Assembly (NCBI GenBank): GCA_965234545.1 | Contig: OZ248348.1 | Span: forward strand, 372,001 to 436,000 | DNA length: 64,000 bases | Direction: 5' to 3' | From: Methylotenera sp965234545 | GTDB taxonomy: Bacteria > Pseudomonadota > Gammaproteobacteria > Burkholderiales > Methylophilaceae | In this document: positions 1-8,256 of the stretch, piece by piece | How positions within the stretch are numbered: the stretch's first letter is position 1 | How the letters are laid out: each line of letters begins with the position of its first letter | Notes under the pieces: model-generated | Database searches by the model: none | Told to the model about the DNA's origin: nothing | The model's input: the letters and a program-made list of their open reading frames with translations, nothing else | Position numbers and translations under genes: made by a program

Positions 1-962
1 AACAGCACCTCAAAGTTTTGCGGGCTAACGACGTTGCCGGTAACGGTGACAATGCGGCTAATGGAAGGCTCGCCAAAGGCAAAGTAACGGTGTATGGCCA
101 ACACCGTCGCCACATTGAATACTTGCACGCCTAAATCGGTTGAGCGTTTGTCGCTGGGAATTTCTAGGTCTAGCAGCAAGTGTATGAGTCGTCGGGCATC
201 GCCACTCGGGTAGAGGGTGGGCACCACTTTGACCAGAGCTTGGCCCTGTTGGCAGGCCGCTCTCATGGCCTCGCTGGCTGCCGCTTTGTTATCCTCTATG
301 CCTATTAGGCAGGTTTCGGCGCCCAATAAATGCTTGACGATTTCTATGCCGGCAACAATCTCATCGGCACGCTCGCGCATCAACATGTCGTCGCAAGTGA
401 TGTAGGGTTCGCACTCGGCGGCATTGATGATCAGCGTGTGTATGGGCGATTGGCTGTTGCTGCGCAATTTGATGTGGCTAGGAAAAGTGGCGCCACCTAG
501 GCCGACTATGCCCGATAACCGTAAACTGTCGACCAAGGTTTTTTTATCGCTGAGTCGCCAGTTGATGGGCTGCAAGGGCGCCCATTCGTCTAAGCCATCG
601 CAGCTTAAGGTGATGCAGGCGTCGGGCAAGCCAGACGGGTGCGGTATGACTTGCTCGTCTATGGCAGTCACCGTGCCGGAAGTGGGCGCGTGGATGGCCG
701 CTGAAACCGTGCCTTCGGCTTCCGCCAGCAATTGGCCTTTAAGCACTCGATCGCCAACTTTGACTAGCACTTTAGGCAAATGCCCGACGTGTTGACGCAG
801 TGGCAGGACCAATGTTTTTGGTGTGCCCAGCTTGGCAATCGGCCGCGTGTTGGATTCGGCTTTATGCTCAGGCGGGTGAACGCCACCGTTAAAGGCGTAG
901 ACATCGTCATGGCGGCCTAAGGCTGGTAATAATCGGCTGGCTAAATTGAGTAGGGCGTTCAT
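1..962 (-). CDS. rnfC: Electron transport complex subunit RnfC (3' end outside window)
   Basis: RnfC is the peripheral NADH/FMN- and Fe-S-binding subunit of the Rnf complex, which couples ferredoxin/NADH electron transfer to ion movement at the inner membrane. About 320 N-terminal residues are visible, read on the minus strand from the ATG at 962. The conserved GGVHPPEHK start motif of the family, a biotin-like barrel stretch (APTSGTV) and the NADH/FMN site segments GGATFPSHIKL and INAAECEPYITCDD are all present. The start ATG overlaps the rnfB stop (ATGA), indicating translational coupling. The C-terminal 4Fe-4S region lies beyond base 1, so it cannot be checked. Identification is secure from motifs and from the rnfA-rnfB-rnfC order. 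Confidence 0.93.
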   Translation of the reverse strand, partial: MNALLNLASRLLPALGRHDDVYAFNGGVHPPEHKAESNTRPIAKLGTPKTLVLPLRQHVGHLPKVLVKVGDRVLKGQLLAEAEGTVSAAIHAPTSGTVTAIDEQVIPHPSGLPDACITLSCDGLDEWAPLQPINWRLSDKKTLVDSLRLSGIVGLGGATFPSHIKLRSNSQSPIHTLIINAAECEPYITCDDMLMRERADEIVAGIEIVKHLLGAETCLIGIEDNKAAASEAMRAACQQGQALVKVVPTLYPSGDARRLIHLLLDLEIPSDKRSTDLGVQVFNVATVLAIHRYFAFGEPSISRIVTVTGNVVSPQNFEVL

Positions 963-1522
963 GTGGTTTGGGTGTGCATGGGGGCAATGGGAATGATGGG
1001 GTATTTCCACTTCCAATTATCCGGTTGTTCGGCTATGGCTTGCATGCTGATGCAATCGACTGGGCAGGGCGCAAGGCACAGTTCGCAGCCAGTGCATTCG
1101 GAAGCGATGATGGTGTGCATGTGCTTGGCCGCGCCTAATATGGCATCGACCGGGCAAGCCTGTATGCACAAGGTGCAACCTATGCAAGTGGCCTCATCGA
1201 TGAAGGCAACGGATTTGGGTTTGGGTACACCGTGTTCGGCATTCAGTGGCTTGTATTCCACGCCCATTAAATCAGCTAGGGCATGGGCGCCGGCATCGCC
1301 GCCTGGAGGGCATTGGTTGATGTCGGCTTCGCCAGCGGCAATCGCTGTGGCATAAGGTTTGCAACCAGGGTAGCCGCATTGGCCGCATTGCGTTTGTGGC
1401 AAGATAGCATCGATGCGCGCCACCAAGGGGTCGCCTTCTACTTTAAACCATAGGGCGGAACAACCCAGCACTATGCCAAGTAGTGTGGCTAAACCCAGCA
1501 TGATGTATAGGGAAATTAACAT
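959..1522 (-). CDS. rnfB: Electron transport complex subunit RnfB, ferredoxin-like
   Basis: RnfB relays electrons through Fe-S clusters from soluble donors to the membrane part of the Rnf complex. The 187-residue protein has one N-terminal membrane segment (about residues 1-25), the RnfB-specific four-cysteine cluster (TQCGQCGYPGCKPYA, about residues 45-60) and two bacterial 4Fe-4S ferredoxin motifs (CIGCTLCIQACPVD and CTGCELCLAPCPVD, about residues 112-155). The length is normal for the family. It follows rnfA after 24 bases and overlaps rnfC by 4 bases, so the three genes form one operon on the minus strand. Confidence 0.96.
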   Translation of the reverse strand: MLISLYIMLGLATLLGIVLGCSALWFKVEGDPLVARIDAILPQTQCGQCGYPGCKPYATAIAAGEADINQCPPGGDAGAHALADLMGVEYKPLNAEHGVPKPKSVAFIDEATCIGCTLCIQACPVDAILGAAKHMHTIIASECTGCELCLAPCPVDCISMQAIAEQPDNWKWKYPIIPIAPMHTQTT

Positions 1523-1546
1523 GAAGCGACGATTTTGGAACCCAAC

Positions 1547-2134
1547 TTAATATTTATCTAAACCAGCGAAGCCCATAAAGGCTAAGCTCATTAACGAGGC
1601 CGTGACCATGGCGATGGCCGAACCTTTGATCGCCAATGGGACATCAGCGGCTTCTAAGCGTTCACGCATGGAAGCGAACAAGATCAATACCATGGAGAAG
1701 CCTATGGCCCCACCCAATCCAAAGAACAAGGATTCAAGAAAGCTATGACTGGATTGGGCGTTTAATAACGGGATGCCTAATACCGCGCAATTGGTGGTGA
1801 TCAGCGGCAAGAAAATGCCTAGCGCTTGGTACAGGGGTGGAAAATTTTTCTCCATGGCCATCTCGGTGAATTGCACGACACCGGCAATGACCACAATAAA
1901 GGACAGCGTGCGTAAGTACTCTAGGCCATTAGGTTCAAGCAGGTAGTGGGTGATACCCCAGCTGGTCATGGAGCCTATGCTTAGCACAAAGGCGGTGGCG
2001 CCAGCCATGCCTATCGATGCTTCGAGTTTTTTAGACACCCCCATGAAAGGGCATAGGCCTAATATTTTAACCAGCACAATGTTATTAACCAGCACCGTGC
2101 CGATTAAGATCATGATGTAATGATGTAAATCCAT
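1547..2134 (-). CDS. rnfA: Electron transport complex subunit RnfA
   Basis: RnfA is a six-helix integral inner-membrane subunit of the Rnf complex, homologous to NqrE, and helps form the electron and ion path. The 195-residue protein is almost entirely hydrophobic helices; it carries the family segments NNIVLVKILGLCPFMGVSK near the N terminus and LITTNCAVLGIPLL in the middle, including the two cysteines that in this family bind a membrane-embedded iron or Fe-S centre. It is the first visible gene of the minus-strand rnf operon; a TATAAT-like box lies about 32 bases upstream of its ATG. Confidence 0.96.
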   Translation of the reverse strand: MDLHHYIMILIGTVLVNNIVLVKILGLCPFMGVSKKLEASIGMAGATAFVLSIGSMTSWGITHYLLEPNGLEYLRTLSFIVVIAGVVQFTEMAMEKNFPPLYQALGIFLPLITTNCAVLGIPLLNAQSSHSFLESLFFGLGGAIGFSMVLILFASMRERLEAADVPLAIKGSAIAMVTASLMSLAFMGFAGLDKY

Positions 2135-2165
2135 AGTCGTAGTCAGCTTCTAAGTGTGAGGGTAA

Positions 2166-2171
2166 ATTATA
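2166..2171 (-). promoter_or_regulatory. Probable -10 box of the rnf operon
   Basis: On the minus strand this reads TATAAT, a perfect sigma-70 -10 hexamer, about 32 bases upstream of the rnfA ATG. No good -35 is present at 17 bases (AATTAA), so the promoter may need an activator or may be weak. Called from sequence only. Confidence 0.45.
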
Positions 2172-2354
2172 CTGTGTTTGTGCCTAGCTTAATTAGCTCA
2201 GTTTATTGGGCTGTTTGGTCCAGCTAGGCTTAAGCAAAAAGGACTGCAATATACCCTTAACAAGCGGGATGCCAAAGCACGCTTTATTATACCCATATAA
2301 GCGTATTGAATAAACGCACATTGCACTTAGGGTTAAGGCTGTAAGGCTTGCAAC

Positions 2355-2405
2355 TTATGCGCGCATAAATTGTATTTTCAGCAGGCTTTTAAGTTAAAAT
2401 ATAAC
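2355..2405 (+). promoter_or_regulatory. dapA promoter region with 14-bp palindrome
   Basis: The perfect palindrome TTATGCGCGCATAA (2355-2368) directly abuts a TTGTAT -35-like element (2370-2375), followed by AT-rich -10 candidates TTAAAA/TAAAAT (2394-2400) and TATAAC (2400-2405), 25 or more bases before the dapA ATG. The palindrome could be an operator. The rest of the 2135-2429 gap holds the rnf promoter and no ORF that I can support. Confidence 0.35.
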
Positions 2406-2429
2406 ATTCTGACTAGTTTAGGTTAGCGT

Positions 2430-3323
2430 ATGTTGCAAGGAAGTGCAGTCGCTCAGGGTAGCTTGGTGGCCATCGTCACGCCGATGTTTGAAGACGGCCG
2501 TTTAGACATCCCCTCTTTAAACGCATTAATCGAATTCCATATAGCGCAAGGCAGTGATGGCATAGTCATCGTCGGCACCACCGGCGAGTCGCCTACGGTG
2601 GATTTTGACGAGCATTGCTTGCTAATCAAAACCGCGGTTGAGCAAGTGCGCGGCCGTGTGCCTGTGATTGCCGGCACCGGCGCCAATTCAACCAAAGAAG
2701 CCATAGCGCTTACACAAAAAGCCAAAGAATTGGGCGTGGACGCTTGTTTGTTGGTGGCGCCTTACTACAACAAACCCACTCAAGAAGGCTTGTATCAGCA
2801 CTTTAACGCAATTGCCGATGCGGTTGCTGTCCCACAAATTTTGTACAACGTGCCTGGTCGTACCGGTTGCGACATCAGCAACGACACGGTCTTACGCTTG
2901 GCCCAACACCCGAATATCATAGGCATCAAAGACGCTACCGGCGGCATAGAGCGCGGCACCGATTTGTTGTTGCGCGCGCCGCAAAACTTTGCGGTATTAA
3001 GTGGTGACGATGCCACGGCCATGAGCTTGATGTTATTAGGTGGCAAAGGCGTGATATCCGTGACGGCCAATGTGGCGCCAAAATTGATGCACGATATGTG
3101 CGTAGCGGCCATGGCCGGCGACGCAGTCAAAGCGCGAGGCATTAATGCCAAACTGTTCGGTTTACACCAAAAGCTGTTCGTGGAAGCCAACCCCATTCCA
3201 GTGAAATGGGTCTTGCAAGAAATGGGTTTAATTAAATCCGGTATACGCTTACCCATGGTGCCTTTGTCTGCCGCTTACCACGATGTATTACGCGCTGCCT
3301 GCCAGCCGGCGCAACTGTTGTAA
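2430..3323 (+). CDS. dapA: 4-hydroxy-tetrahydrodipicolinate synthase
   Basis: DapA condenses pyruvate with L-aspartate semialdehyde, the first committed step of the diaminopimelate/lysine pathway, in the cytoplasm. The 297-residue TIM-barrel protein shows the GTTGES substrate loop, YNVPGRTG with the catalytic-triad tyrosine, and GIKDATGG with the Schiff-base lysine. The reading frame begins about seven residues before the usual GSLVAIVTPM start of the family; no strong ribosome binding site decides between starts, but the first ATG is kept. It is followed 50 bases later by bamC, the same dapA-bamC neighbourhood known in Escherichia coli. Confidence 0.97.
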   Translation: MLQGSAVAQGSLVAIVTPMFEDGRLDIPSLNALIEFHIAQGSDGIVIVGTTGESPTVDFDEHCLLIKTAVEQVRGRVPVIAGTGANSTKEAIALTQKAKELGVDACLLVAPYYNKPTQEGLYQHFNAIADAVAVPQILYNVPGRTGCDISNDTVLRLAQHPNIIGIKDATGGIERGTDLLLRAPQNFAVLSGDDATAMSLMLLGGKGVISVTANVAPKLMHDMCVAAMAGDAVKARGINAKLFGLHQKLFVEANPIPVKWVLQEMGLIKSGIRLPMVPLSAAYHDVLRAACQPAQLL

Positions 3324-3373
3324 GTCAATCTAGAATGGGTTCAAACGATTTAATTTTGAGGTTAACGAAACAA

Positions 3374-4624
3374 ATGAATATCAAACACAGCGCTCTTTAC
3401 CTATTGATGCTTGCCAGTTTGGCGGCGTGCGATTCGATTCCGTTCATCAATAACACCTCGGATTACAAGGGCGCGGCGCGTTCGCGTCCATTGGAAGTGC
3501 CGCCGGATCTAACCGCTAGCCCAGTCAGCGATGCTTACACCATACCGGGTAGCACCAACTACTCCAGTTACAGCCAAGCGCAAGAAGGCCAAGAAGTGGC
3601 CGTGGAAAAAGTCTTGGCCACACCCGATGGCGTGCGCTTAGAAAAAGCCGGCGCGCAACGTTGGTTGGTGGTGAATGCCCCGGCTGAAAAAGTCTGGCCG
3701 GTGGTATTGGAGTTTTGGGCAGACCAAGGCTTTGCCGTGCGTTCAGAAAATGCGCAATTGGGCGTGATGGAAACCGAGTGGGTGGATGCGGAAGCCATCA
3801 AGAAAGATGAGAAAGCCGCTTTGGGTGACCGTTTTGACAAGATGCTGGATAAATTATCCGGTTACGCCGATAAGAAAAAATTTCGCACGCGTTTGGACAG
3901 AGGCGAAGAGCCTAACACCACCGAGATCTACATGACGCACCGCTCTGTGAATGGTGCGCCTGATGATGGTAAAAACCGCATTAAAACGCAGTTGGGTGAA
4001 ATCGACACCGGTTACAAATTGGACAGCAAAACACCGATAGCCGAAGACGCTAGGGAAGCCGAATACGACGCCGAATTGCTACGTCGACTCATGGTCAAAT
4101 TGGGCGTGGAAGAGCAAAAATCCAAAACCATTATGGCGCAAGGCGTGACCATAAAGCGTGCCGATGTTAGAAAAGAGGCCGATGGCAGTGCCAGCTTGAT
4201 TTTAAACGACAGCTTTGATCGCGCATGGCGTCGCGTAGGCTTGGCCTTAGACCGCGTGGGCTTTGTGATTGAGGATAAAGACCGTTCTAAAGGCCTGTTC
4301 TTTGTTCGTTATGCCGATGTGGATATCGACGACGGGCCTAAGAAAAAGAAAGGTTTGTTGGATACCTTGAAATTCTGGGGTAACGAAGACAAAAAAGAAA
4401 GCACCGCTGCCGCGCCTAAAGACGATAAGAGCATGATAGAAAAATTGAAATTCTGGGGCACGGACGATAAAGCGAAAGTGAATCCAGAAAAACAATACCG
4501 CATTAAAGTGGCGGACGGCGACAAGGATAACAGCGTGGTAACGGTAGTGGATAAAGACGGTGTTCGCGTTGCGACAACCACGGCCAATCGCATTGTCGCC
4601 TTGATGTACGAGCAATTGAAATAA
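3374..4624 (+). CDS. bamC: Outer membrane assembly lipoprotein BamC (NlpB)
   Basis: BamC is a lipoprotein of the BAM complex that inserts beta-barrel proteins into the outer membrane. I start at the ATG at 3374, not the in-frame ATG at 3335, because it gives a classical lipoprotein signal with lipobox SLAAC (Cys19) and has a GAGG upstream. The 416-residue product has the unstructured N-terminal segment that binds BamD followed by two helix-grip domains (about residues 75-200 and 250-415). Two similar lysine/aspartate-rich linkers, each carrying LKFWG (about residues 331 and 357), interrupt the second domain; they share an identical 14-bp DNA word (4367-4380 and 4445-4458). Position after dapA supports the call. 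Confidence 0.88.
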   Translation: MNIKHSALYLLMLASLAACDSIPFINNTSDYKGAARSRPLEVPPDLTASPVSDAYTIPGSTNYSSYSQAQEGQEVAVEKVLATPDGVRLEKAGAQRWLVVNAPAEKVWPVVLEFWADQGFAVRSENAQLGVMETEWVDAEAIKKDEKAALGDRFDKMLDKLSGYADKKKFRTRLDRGEEPNTTEIYMTHRSVNGAPDDGKNRIKTQLGEIDTGYKLDSKTPIAEDAREAEYDAELLRRLMVKLGVEEQKSKTIMAQGVTIKRADVRKEADGSASLILNDSFDRAWRRVGLALDRVGFVIEDKDRSKGLFFVRYADVDIDDGPKKKKGLLDTLKFWGNEDKKESTAAAPKDDKSMIEKLKFWGTDDKAKVNPEKQYRIKVADGDKDNSVVTVVDKDGVRVATTTANRIVALMYEQLK

Positions 4625-4646
4625 GCCCTCAAGTTTTCTATTTTCT

Positions 4647-5420
4647 ATGCGCTTCGCCTCATTAGGCAGTGGCAGTGCTGGCAATGCCTTAGTGGTGCAG
4701 GCCGGCAGCACCTGCCTAATGTTGGATTGCGGTTTTAGTATAAAGGAAACGCTGGCCAGGTTAGCTAGGTTGCAGCTAGCCCCCAGTCATATTAACGGCA
4801 TCGTCATCACCCATGAGCACGATGATCACGCCGGCGGCGCCTTTAAGTTGGCCGCCAAATTCAACATCCCCGTTTGGTTAAGTTACGGCACCCTGAAAAT
4901 GGTGAACCGCTACATGCCCAATCAGCACAAGCTGGATTTGCATGTGGTGGATAGCCACCGAGCTTTTGCCATCCTAGGCATAGAAGTCCAGCCATACCCA
5001 GTGCCGCACGATGCGCGTGAACCCATACAATGCGTTTTTTCTGATGGTGATAAGCGCTTAGGTGTGCTTACCGATGTGGGCAGAAGTACGCCACACATAG
5101 AGCAAACCTTAAGTGCCTGCCATGCCCTAGTTTTAGAATGCAATCACGATGCCGCCATGCTGAAAGTCGGCCCCTACAGTCGATCGCTTAAAGAGCGGGT
5201 AGGTGGGGATTTAGGGCATTTGGAGAATTTGGCCTCGGCGAATATATTGGCAAAATTAGACAACAGCCATCTGCAACACATAGTCGCGGCGCATTTGAGT
5301 GCTAAGAACAATACCCCGGATTTGGCCAAGCAAGCTTTGGCCGGGGTGCTAAATTGTCAAAGGGATTGGGTGGCGGTAGCCGATCAGGCGTTGGGTTTGG
5401 ATTGGCGTGAAATACGCTAA
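4647..5420 (+). CDS. MBL-fold metallo-hydrolase (YycJ/WalJ-like)
   Basis: This 257-residue cytoplasmic protein is a metallo-beta-lactamase-fold hydrolase. It has the dinuclear-metal motif THEHDDHAGG (about residues 52-61), downstream histidine in PVPHDA, an aspartate in LTDVGR and a late VAAHLS histidine, all expected ligands. The GSGSAGNALVV N terminus is typical of the YycJ/WalJ group, small MBL enzymes with suspected nuclease or phosphodiesterase activity; the substrate is not known from sequence. It starts 22 bases after bamC and ends at a strong bidirectional terminator, so it is probably cotranscribed with dapA-bamC. Confidence 0.85.
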   Translation: MRFASLGSGSAGNALVVQAGSTCLMLDCGFSIKETLARLARLQLAPSHINGIVITHEHDDHAGGAFKLAAKFNIPVWLSYGTLKMVNRYMPNQHKLDLHVVDSHRAFAILGIEVQPYPVPHDAREPIQCVFSDGDKRLGVLTDVGRSTPHIEQTLSACHALVLECNHDAAMLKVGPYSRSLKERVGGDLGHLENLASANILAKLDNSHLQHIVAAHLSAKNNTPDLAKQALAGVLNCQRDWVAVADQALGLDWREIR

Positions 5421-5435
5421 TAGGGTGCGATGAAA

Positions 5436-5465
5436 ATAAAAAAGCCGACTAAAGTCGGCTTTTTT
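5436..5465. terminator. Bidirectional rho-independent terminator
   Basis: A-tract, GCCGAC stem, TAAA loop, GTCGGC stem, T-tract. The symmetry lets it serve both the plus-strand dapA-bamC-MBL group and the minus-strand lipoprotein gene ending at 5485. Confidence 0.9.
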
Positions 5466-5484
5466 ATTGCGTGCAAAGAGCTAA

Positions 5485-5682
5485 TTACTTAGCAGCTTCA
5501 GCTGGAGCAGCTGCAGGAGCAGCAGCGTCAGCAGCAGGAGCAGCAGCGTCAGCAGCAGGAGCGGCTTCAGCAGCAGGAGCTTCAACAGCAGCAGGAGCTT
5601 CAACAGGAGCTTCAGCAGCTTTTTCGCCACAAGCAGTAACAGCAAGAGCTAATAATGCAGCAAGTAGAATAGAACGTGTCAT
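5485..5682 (-). CDS. Small Ala/Pro/Glu-rich lipoprotein
   Basis: A 65-residue protein with a lipoprotein signal (MTRSILLAALLALAVTAC, lipobox AVTAC with Cys18) followed by a tail made almost only of Ala, Pro, Glu and Asp, built from imperfect repeats of the type APAADAAAPAADAAAPAA. A good AAGGAAAT ribosome site precedes the ATG. It is likely an anchored, unfolded periplasmic tail; function unknown. The opposite strand is also open here only because of the GCAGCAG repeats. It has its own upstream region of about 250 bases (5683-5932, AT-rich, no gene seen) and ends at the shared terminator. Confidence 0.75.
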   Translation of the reverse strand: MTRSILLAALLALAVTACGEKAAEAPVEAPAAVEAPAAEAAPAADAAAPAADAAAPAAAPAEAAK

Positions 5683-5932
5683 TTTATTTCCTTAAGGTTT
5701 ACAACGGGTTAAAAAAGCTTTTTCGATAGTCGCTGAAAAGTTTTATCTAATAAGCAGTACCGAGTGAAGCAAATTTTACCAGTAATTATAAAAAAAACCA
5801 GTAATTTTCCGCACATAAACGAGGATATTTGCAAAAAGGCTAATCTTTTACAATTTTTTTCAATTTATGACGGGTATTTGCTGATTTTATTAAGCATAAG
5901 CTGTGCCACTATTTGCTTGATGGCCAGCGGAG

Positions 5933-7111
5933 CTACTCAGAAAAATGCAGGTAGCCGGCTAAAAACCAGGCATAAAATAGCGTGCTCAAGTCCTCTAGTT
6001 TTAAGCTGACTGCTAAGTCATCGGCCTGCAGTTGTCGGTAATCGGCCAATTTTTTTAAGGTGGCTGCGGCCTCGCCAGCGCACAATGCCATTTCGCCATT
6101 CAGGTAAAAACGCTGGCCTTCGAATAACATCAGGCTTTTTAAATCCAAGCATAGTCCACGACTGGCAGCCTGTTTAAGGAAAGCAGCCCGGCTTATTGTT
6201 TTATTGGTATTGAAAACCACGTGACTTTTAGGTTCGGATAAATAGCACCCAAGAAACTCAGCCACCGTGCTGCTTGACCATTGTATGCTTTGTAATTGTG
6301 CACTAACGGTAGCCACCATGTCGGCGCTAATCTCAGCTGGGTGTGCTTGCAAGCTTAGGTTGGTATCTTGATAGAGGCCCGTCAAGGGGACGGCATCTTG
6401 GTTGATTTTATCTTGCATAAAGCCCAAAAATTCACTGGCCAATTCTTGGTTTTTTGGCGCCCTAAAGCCGATCGAATAGGTCATGCAATCCTGCCCGCCA
6501 TCGGACACAGCGATGCCCCAGTGGGCTAAATGCGGTGGCAAGTAGAGCATGTCGCCGGCTTCCAATAACCACTCTTGCTTGGTGTCGAAATTTTTTAATA
6601 TACGCAGCGGCGCTCCCTCCACCAAGCTTAAATCGCTTTGTTCGCTGATGCGCCATAAGCGCTTGCCCTGGCCTTGCAATAAGAATACGTCGTAACTGTC
6701 AAAGTGCGGGCCAACGCCGCCGCCATGCGGGGCGTAGCTGACCATCAGGTCATCGAGTCTGGCGTGTGGAATAAAAGAAAATTGCTGCAATAGCGCGCTG
6801 GCTTCCGGTAAAAAATGGTTAACGCTTTGCACCAGCAAAGTCCAATTGTGCTCGGCTGTTGGCGTGTCGGGCAAGGCTGCGAAATCGTCTTCCGTGAAGG
6901 GGCCATGCTGCGCGTGCCAACCCCCTTTTTTGTATTCGACGATGCGCGATTGCACGTCCTCCTCGCAAGCCAATCCGGCCAGCTCTTCTGGACTGAGCAG
7001 GCCGGCAAAGTTGGGGATGGCGGCCTTAATCAGCAAGGGTTTTTTTTGCCAATACTCGGTTAGGAATGCACTGGGCGTCAGTTGGTTTAATAATGCTAAT
7101 GGCTGATTCAT
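5933..7111 (-). CDS. roxA: JmjC/cupin ribosomal protein L16 arginine hydroxylase family (RoxA/YcfD)
   Basis: This 392-residue cupin matches the YcfD/RoxA family of Fe(II)/2-oxoglutarate oxygenases, which in Escherichia coli hydroxylate an arginine of 50S protein L16. Visible features are the N-terminal F..YW.KKPLLI segment, the metal ligands HFDSYDVF (H-x-D) and the distal histidine in HLAHWGIAVSD, and a C-terminal dimerisation/winged-helix part. Length is close to the family norm. It stands alone on the minus strand, divergent from pyrD with about 116 bases between them. The biochemical target in this organism is inferred from the family. Confidence 0.9.
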   Translation of the reverse strand: MNQPLALLNQLTPSAFLTEYWQKKPLLIKAAIPNFAGLLSPEELAGLACEEDVQSRIVEYKKGGWHAQHGPFTEDDFAALPDTPTAEHNWTLLVQSVNHFLPEASALLQQFSFIPHARLDDLMVSYAPHGGGVGPHFDSYDVFLLQGQGKRLWRISEQSDLSLVEGAPLRILKNFDTKQEWLLEAGDMLYLPPHLAHWGIAVSDGGQDCMTYSIGFRAPKNQELASEFLGFMQDKINQDAVPLTGLYQDTNLSLQAHPAEISADMVATVSAQLQSIQWSSSTVAEFLGCYLSEPKSHVVFNTNKTISRAAFLKQAASRGLCLDLKSLMLFEGQRFYLNGEMALCAGEAAATLKKLADYRQLQADDLAVSLKLEDLSTLFYAWFLAGYLHFSE

Positions 7112-7227
7112 GGCGATATTTTAATCGTATTTGCCGTTTATGTTGCGCTAAGCTAAATAATAAAGCATGGCCATTTTGCTGTTAGCGGCTTGCTTACATT
7201 GCAGGCAGAATAAAGTAAAATTGCAGC

Positions 7228-8244
7228 ATGACTCCCTACTCACTGCTTAGACCCTTATTGTTTCAGCTCGATGCTGAATTGGCCCACGACCTGAGTTTAG
7301 CCAGCTTGCGCTTAGCCGAACGTTTGGCCTTGCTTAAGCTGTATCCTGCCGCACCGGCTTGCCAACCGCGTCGAGTAATGGGCATAGACTTTGCAAATCC
7401 AGTGGGCCTGGCAGCAGGCTTAGACAAAAATGCGCGGGTCATCGATGGCATGGCGGCATTGGGTTTTGGCTTCATTGAAGTGGGCACGGTCACGCCCTTG
7501 CCTCAGCCTGGCAACCCCAAACCACGTTTGTTCCGTTTGCCGGAAGCGCAAGGCATCGTCAACCGCTTTGGCTTTAATAATCTGGGCGTGGATCAATTGC
7601 TGCGCAACGTTGAGGCGGCCAAATACCGCGGAGTGCTGGGTATTAACATAGGGAAAAACTTTGCCACGCCTATGGAAAATGCGGTGGACGATTATTTAAT
7701 TTGTCTCAGAAAAGTTTACCCGCACGCCAGTTACGTGACGGTCAACATTTCATCGCCAAACACAAAAAATTTGCGTGCCCTGCAAGAAAAAGAGGCCTTA
7801 TCTTCATTGCTGCAGAGCCTCAAGCAAGAACAAGCTAAGCTCGCGGATAGGCACGGTAAATACGTGCCCGTGGTGTTGAAAATCGCACCGGATTTAAGCT
7901 TGGAGCAGATACATGAAATTGCCGATTTATTGATGGCGCACAAAATGGACGGCGTGATTGCCAGTAACACCACCTTGTCGCGTGATGCGGTGCAAGGCCT
8001 CAAGCATGCCGATCAAGCCGGCGGTTTATCCGGCGCACCGGTCAGGGAAAAGTCCACCTGGGTAATACGCGAACTGGCGCAACGCTTGCAAGGCAGTTTA
8101 CCCATCATAGGCGTGGGTGGTATTTTAAGTGGTGATGATGCCTTAGCCAAAATGGCCGCCGGTGCCGATTTGGTGCAGCTATACAGCGGCTTAATTTACC
8201 AAGGGCCAGGCTTGGTGCATGACGTCTGCCGCAAACTGGCTTAA
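7228..8244 (+). CDS. pyrD: Dihydroorotate dehydrogenase (quinone), class 2
   Basis: PyrD oxidises dihydroorotate to orotate in pyrimidine synthesis, passing electrons to the quinone pool at the inner face of the membrane. The 338-residue protein has the class 2 N-terminal amphipathic helices (LRPLLFQLDAELAHDL), the FMN-barrel motifs GLAAGLDKN and NRFGFNNLG, the NISSPNT segment with the catalytic serine of class 2 enzymes, SNTTLSR, and GVGGILSGDDA. Length is standard. The GST gene follows 12 bases later on the same strand. Confidence 0.97.
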   Translation: MTPYSLLRPLLFQLDAELAHDLSLASLRLAERLALLKLYPAAPACQPRRVMGIDFANPVGLAAGLDKNARVIDGMAALGFGFIEVGTVTPLPQPGNPKPRLFRLPEAQGIVNRFGFNNLGVDQLLRNVEAAKYRGVLGINIGKNFATPMENAVDDYLICLRKVYPHASYVTVNISSPNTKNLRALQEKEALSSLLQSLKQEQAKLADRHGKYVPVVLKIAPDLSLEQIHEIADLLMAHKMDGVIASNTTLSRDAVQGLKHADQAGGLSGAPVREKSTWVIRELAQRLQGSLPIIGVGGILSGDDALAKMAAGADLVQLYSGLIYQGPGLVHDVCRKLA

Positions 8245-8256
8245 GCCTTTGCTAGC

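Noticed and set aside
5485..5682. CRISPR-like repeat array from the repeated GCAGCAG units
   Set aside because: Repeats are codon-phase low-complexity within a lipoprotein gene, with no spacers.
5471..5695. Plus-strand 74-residue Ala/Gly-rich ORF
   Set aside because: It is antisense to the small lipoprotein; the opposite strand has signal peptide, lipobox, ribosome site and terminator. GCAGCAG repeats keep both strands open.
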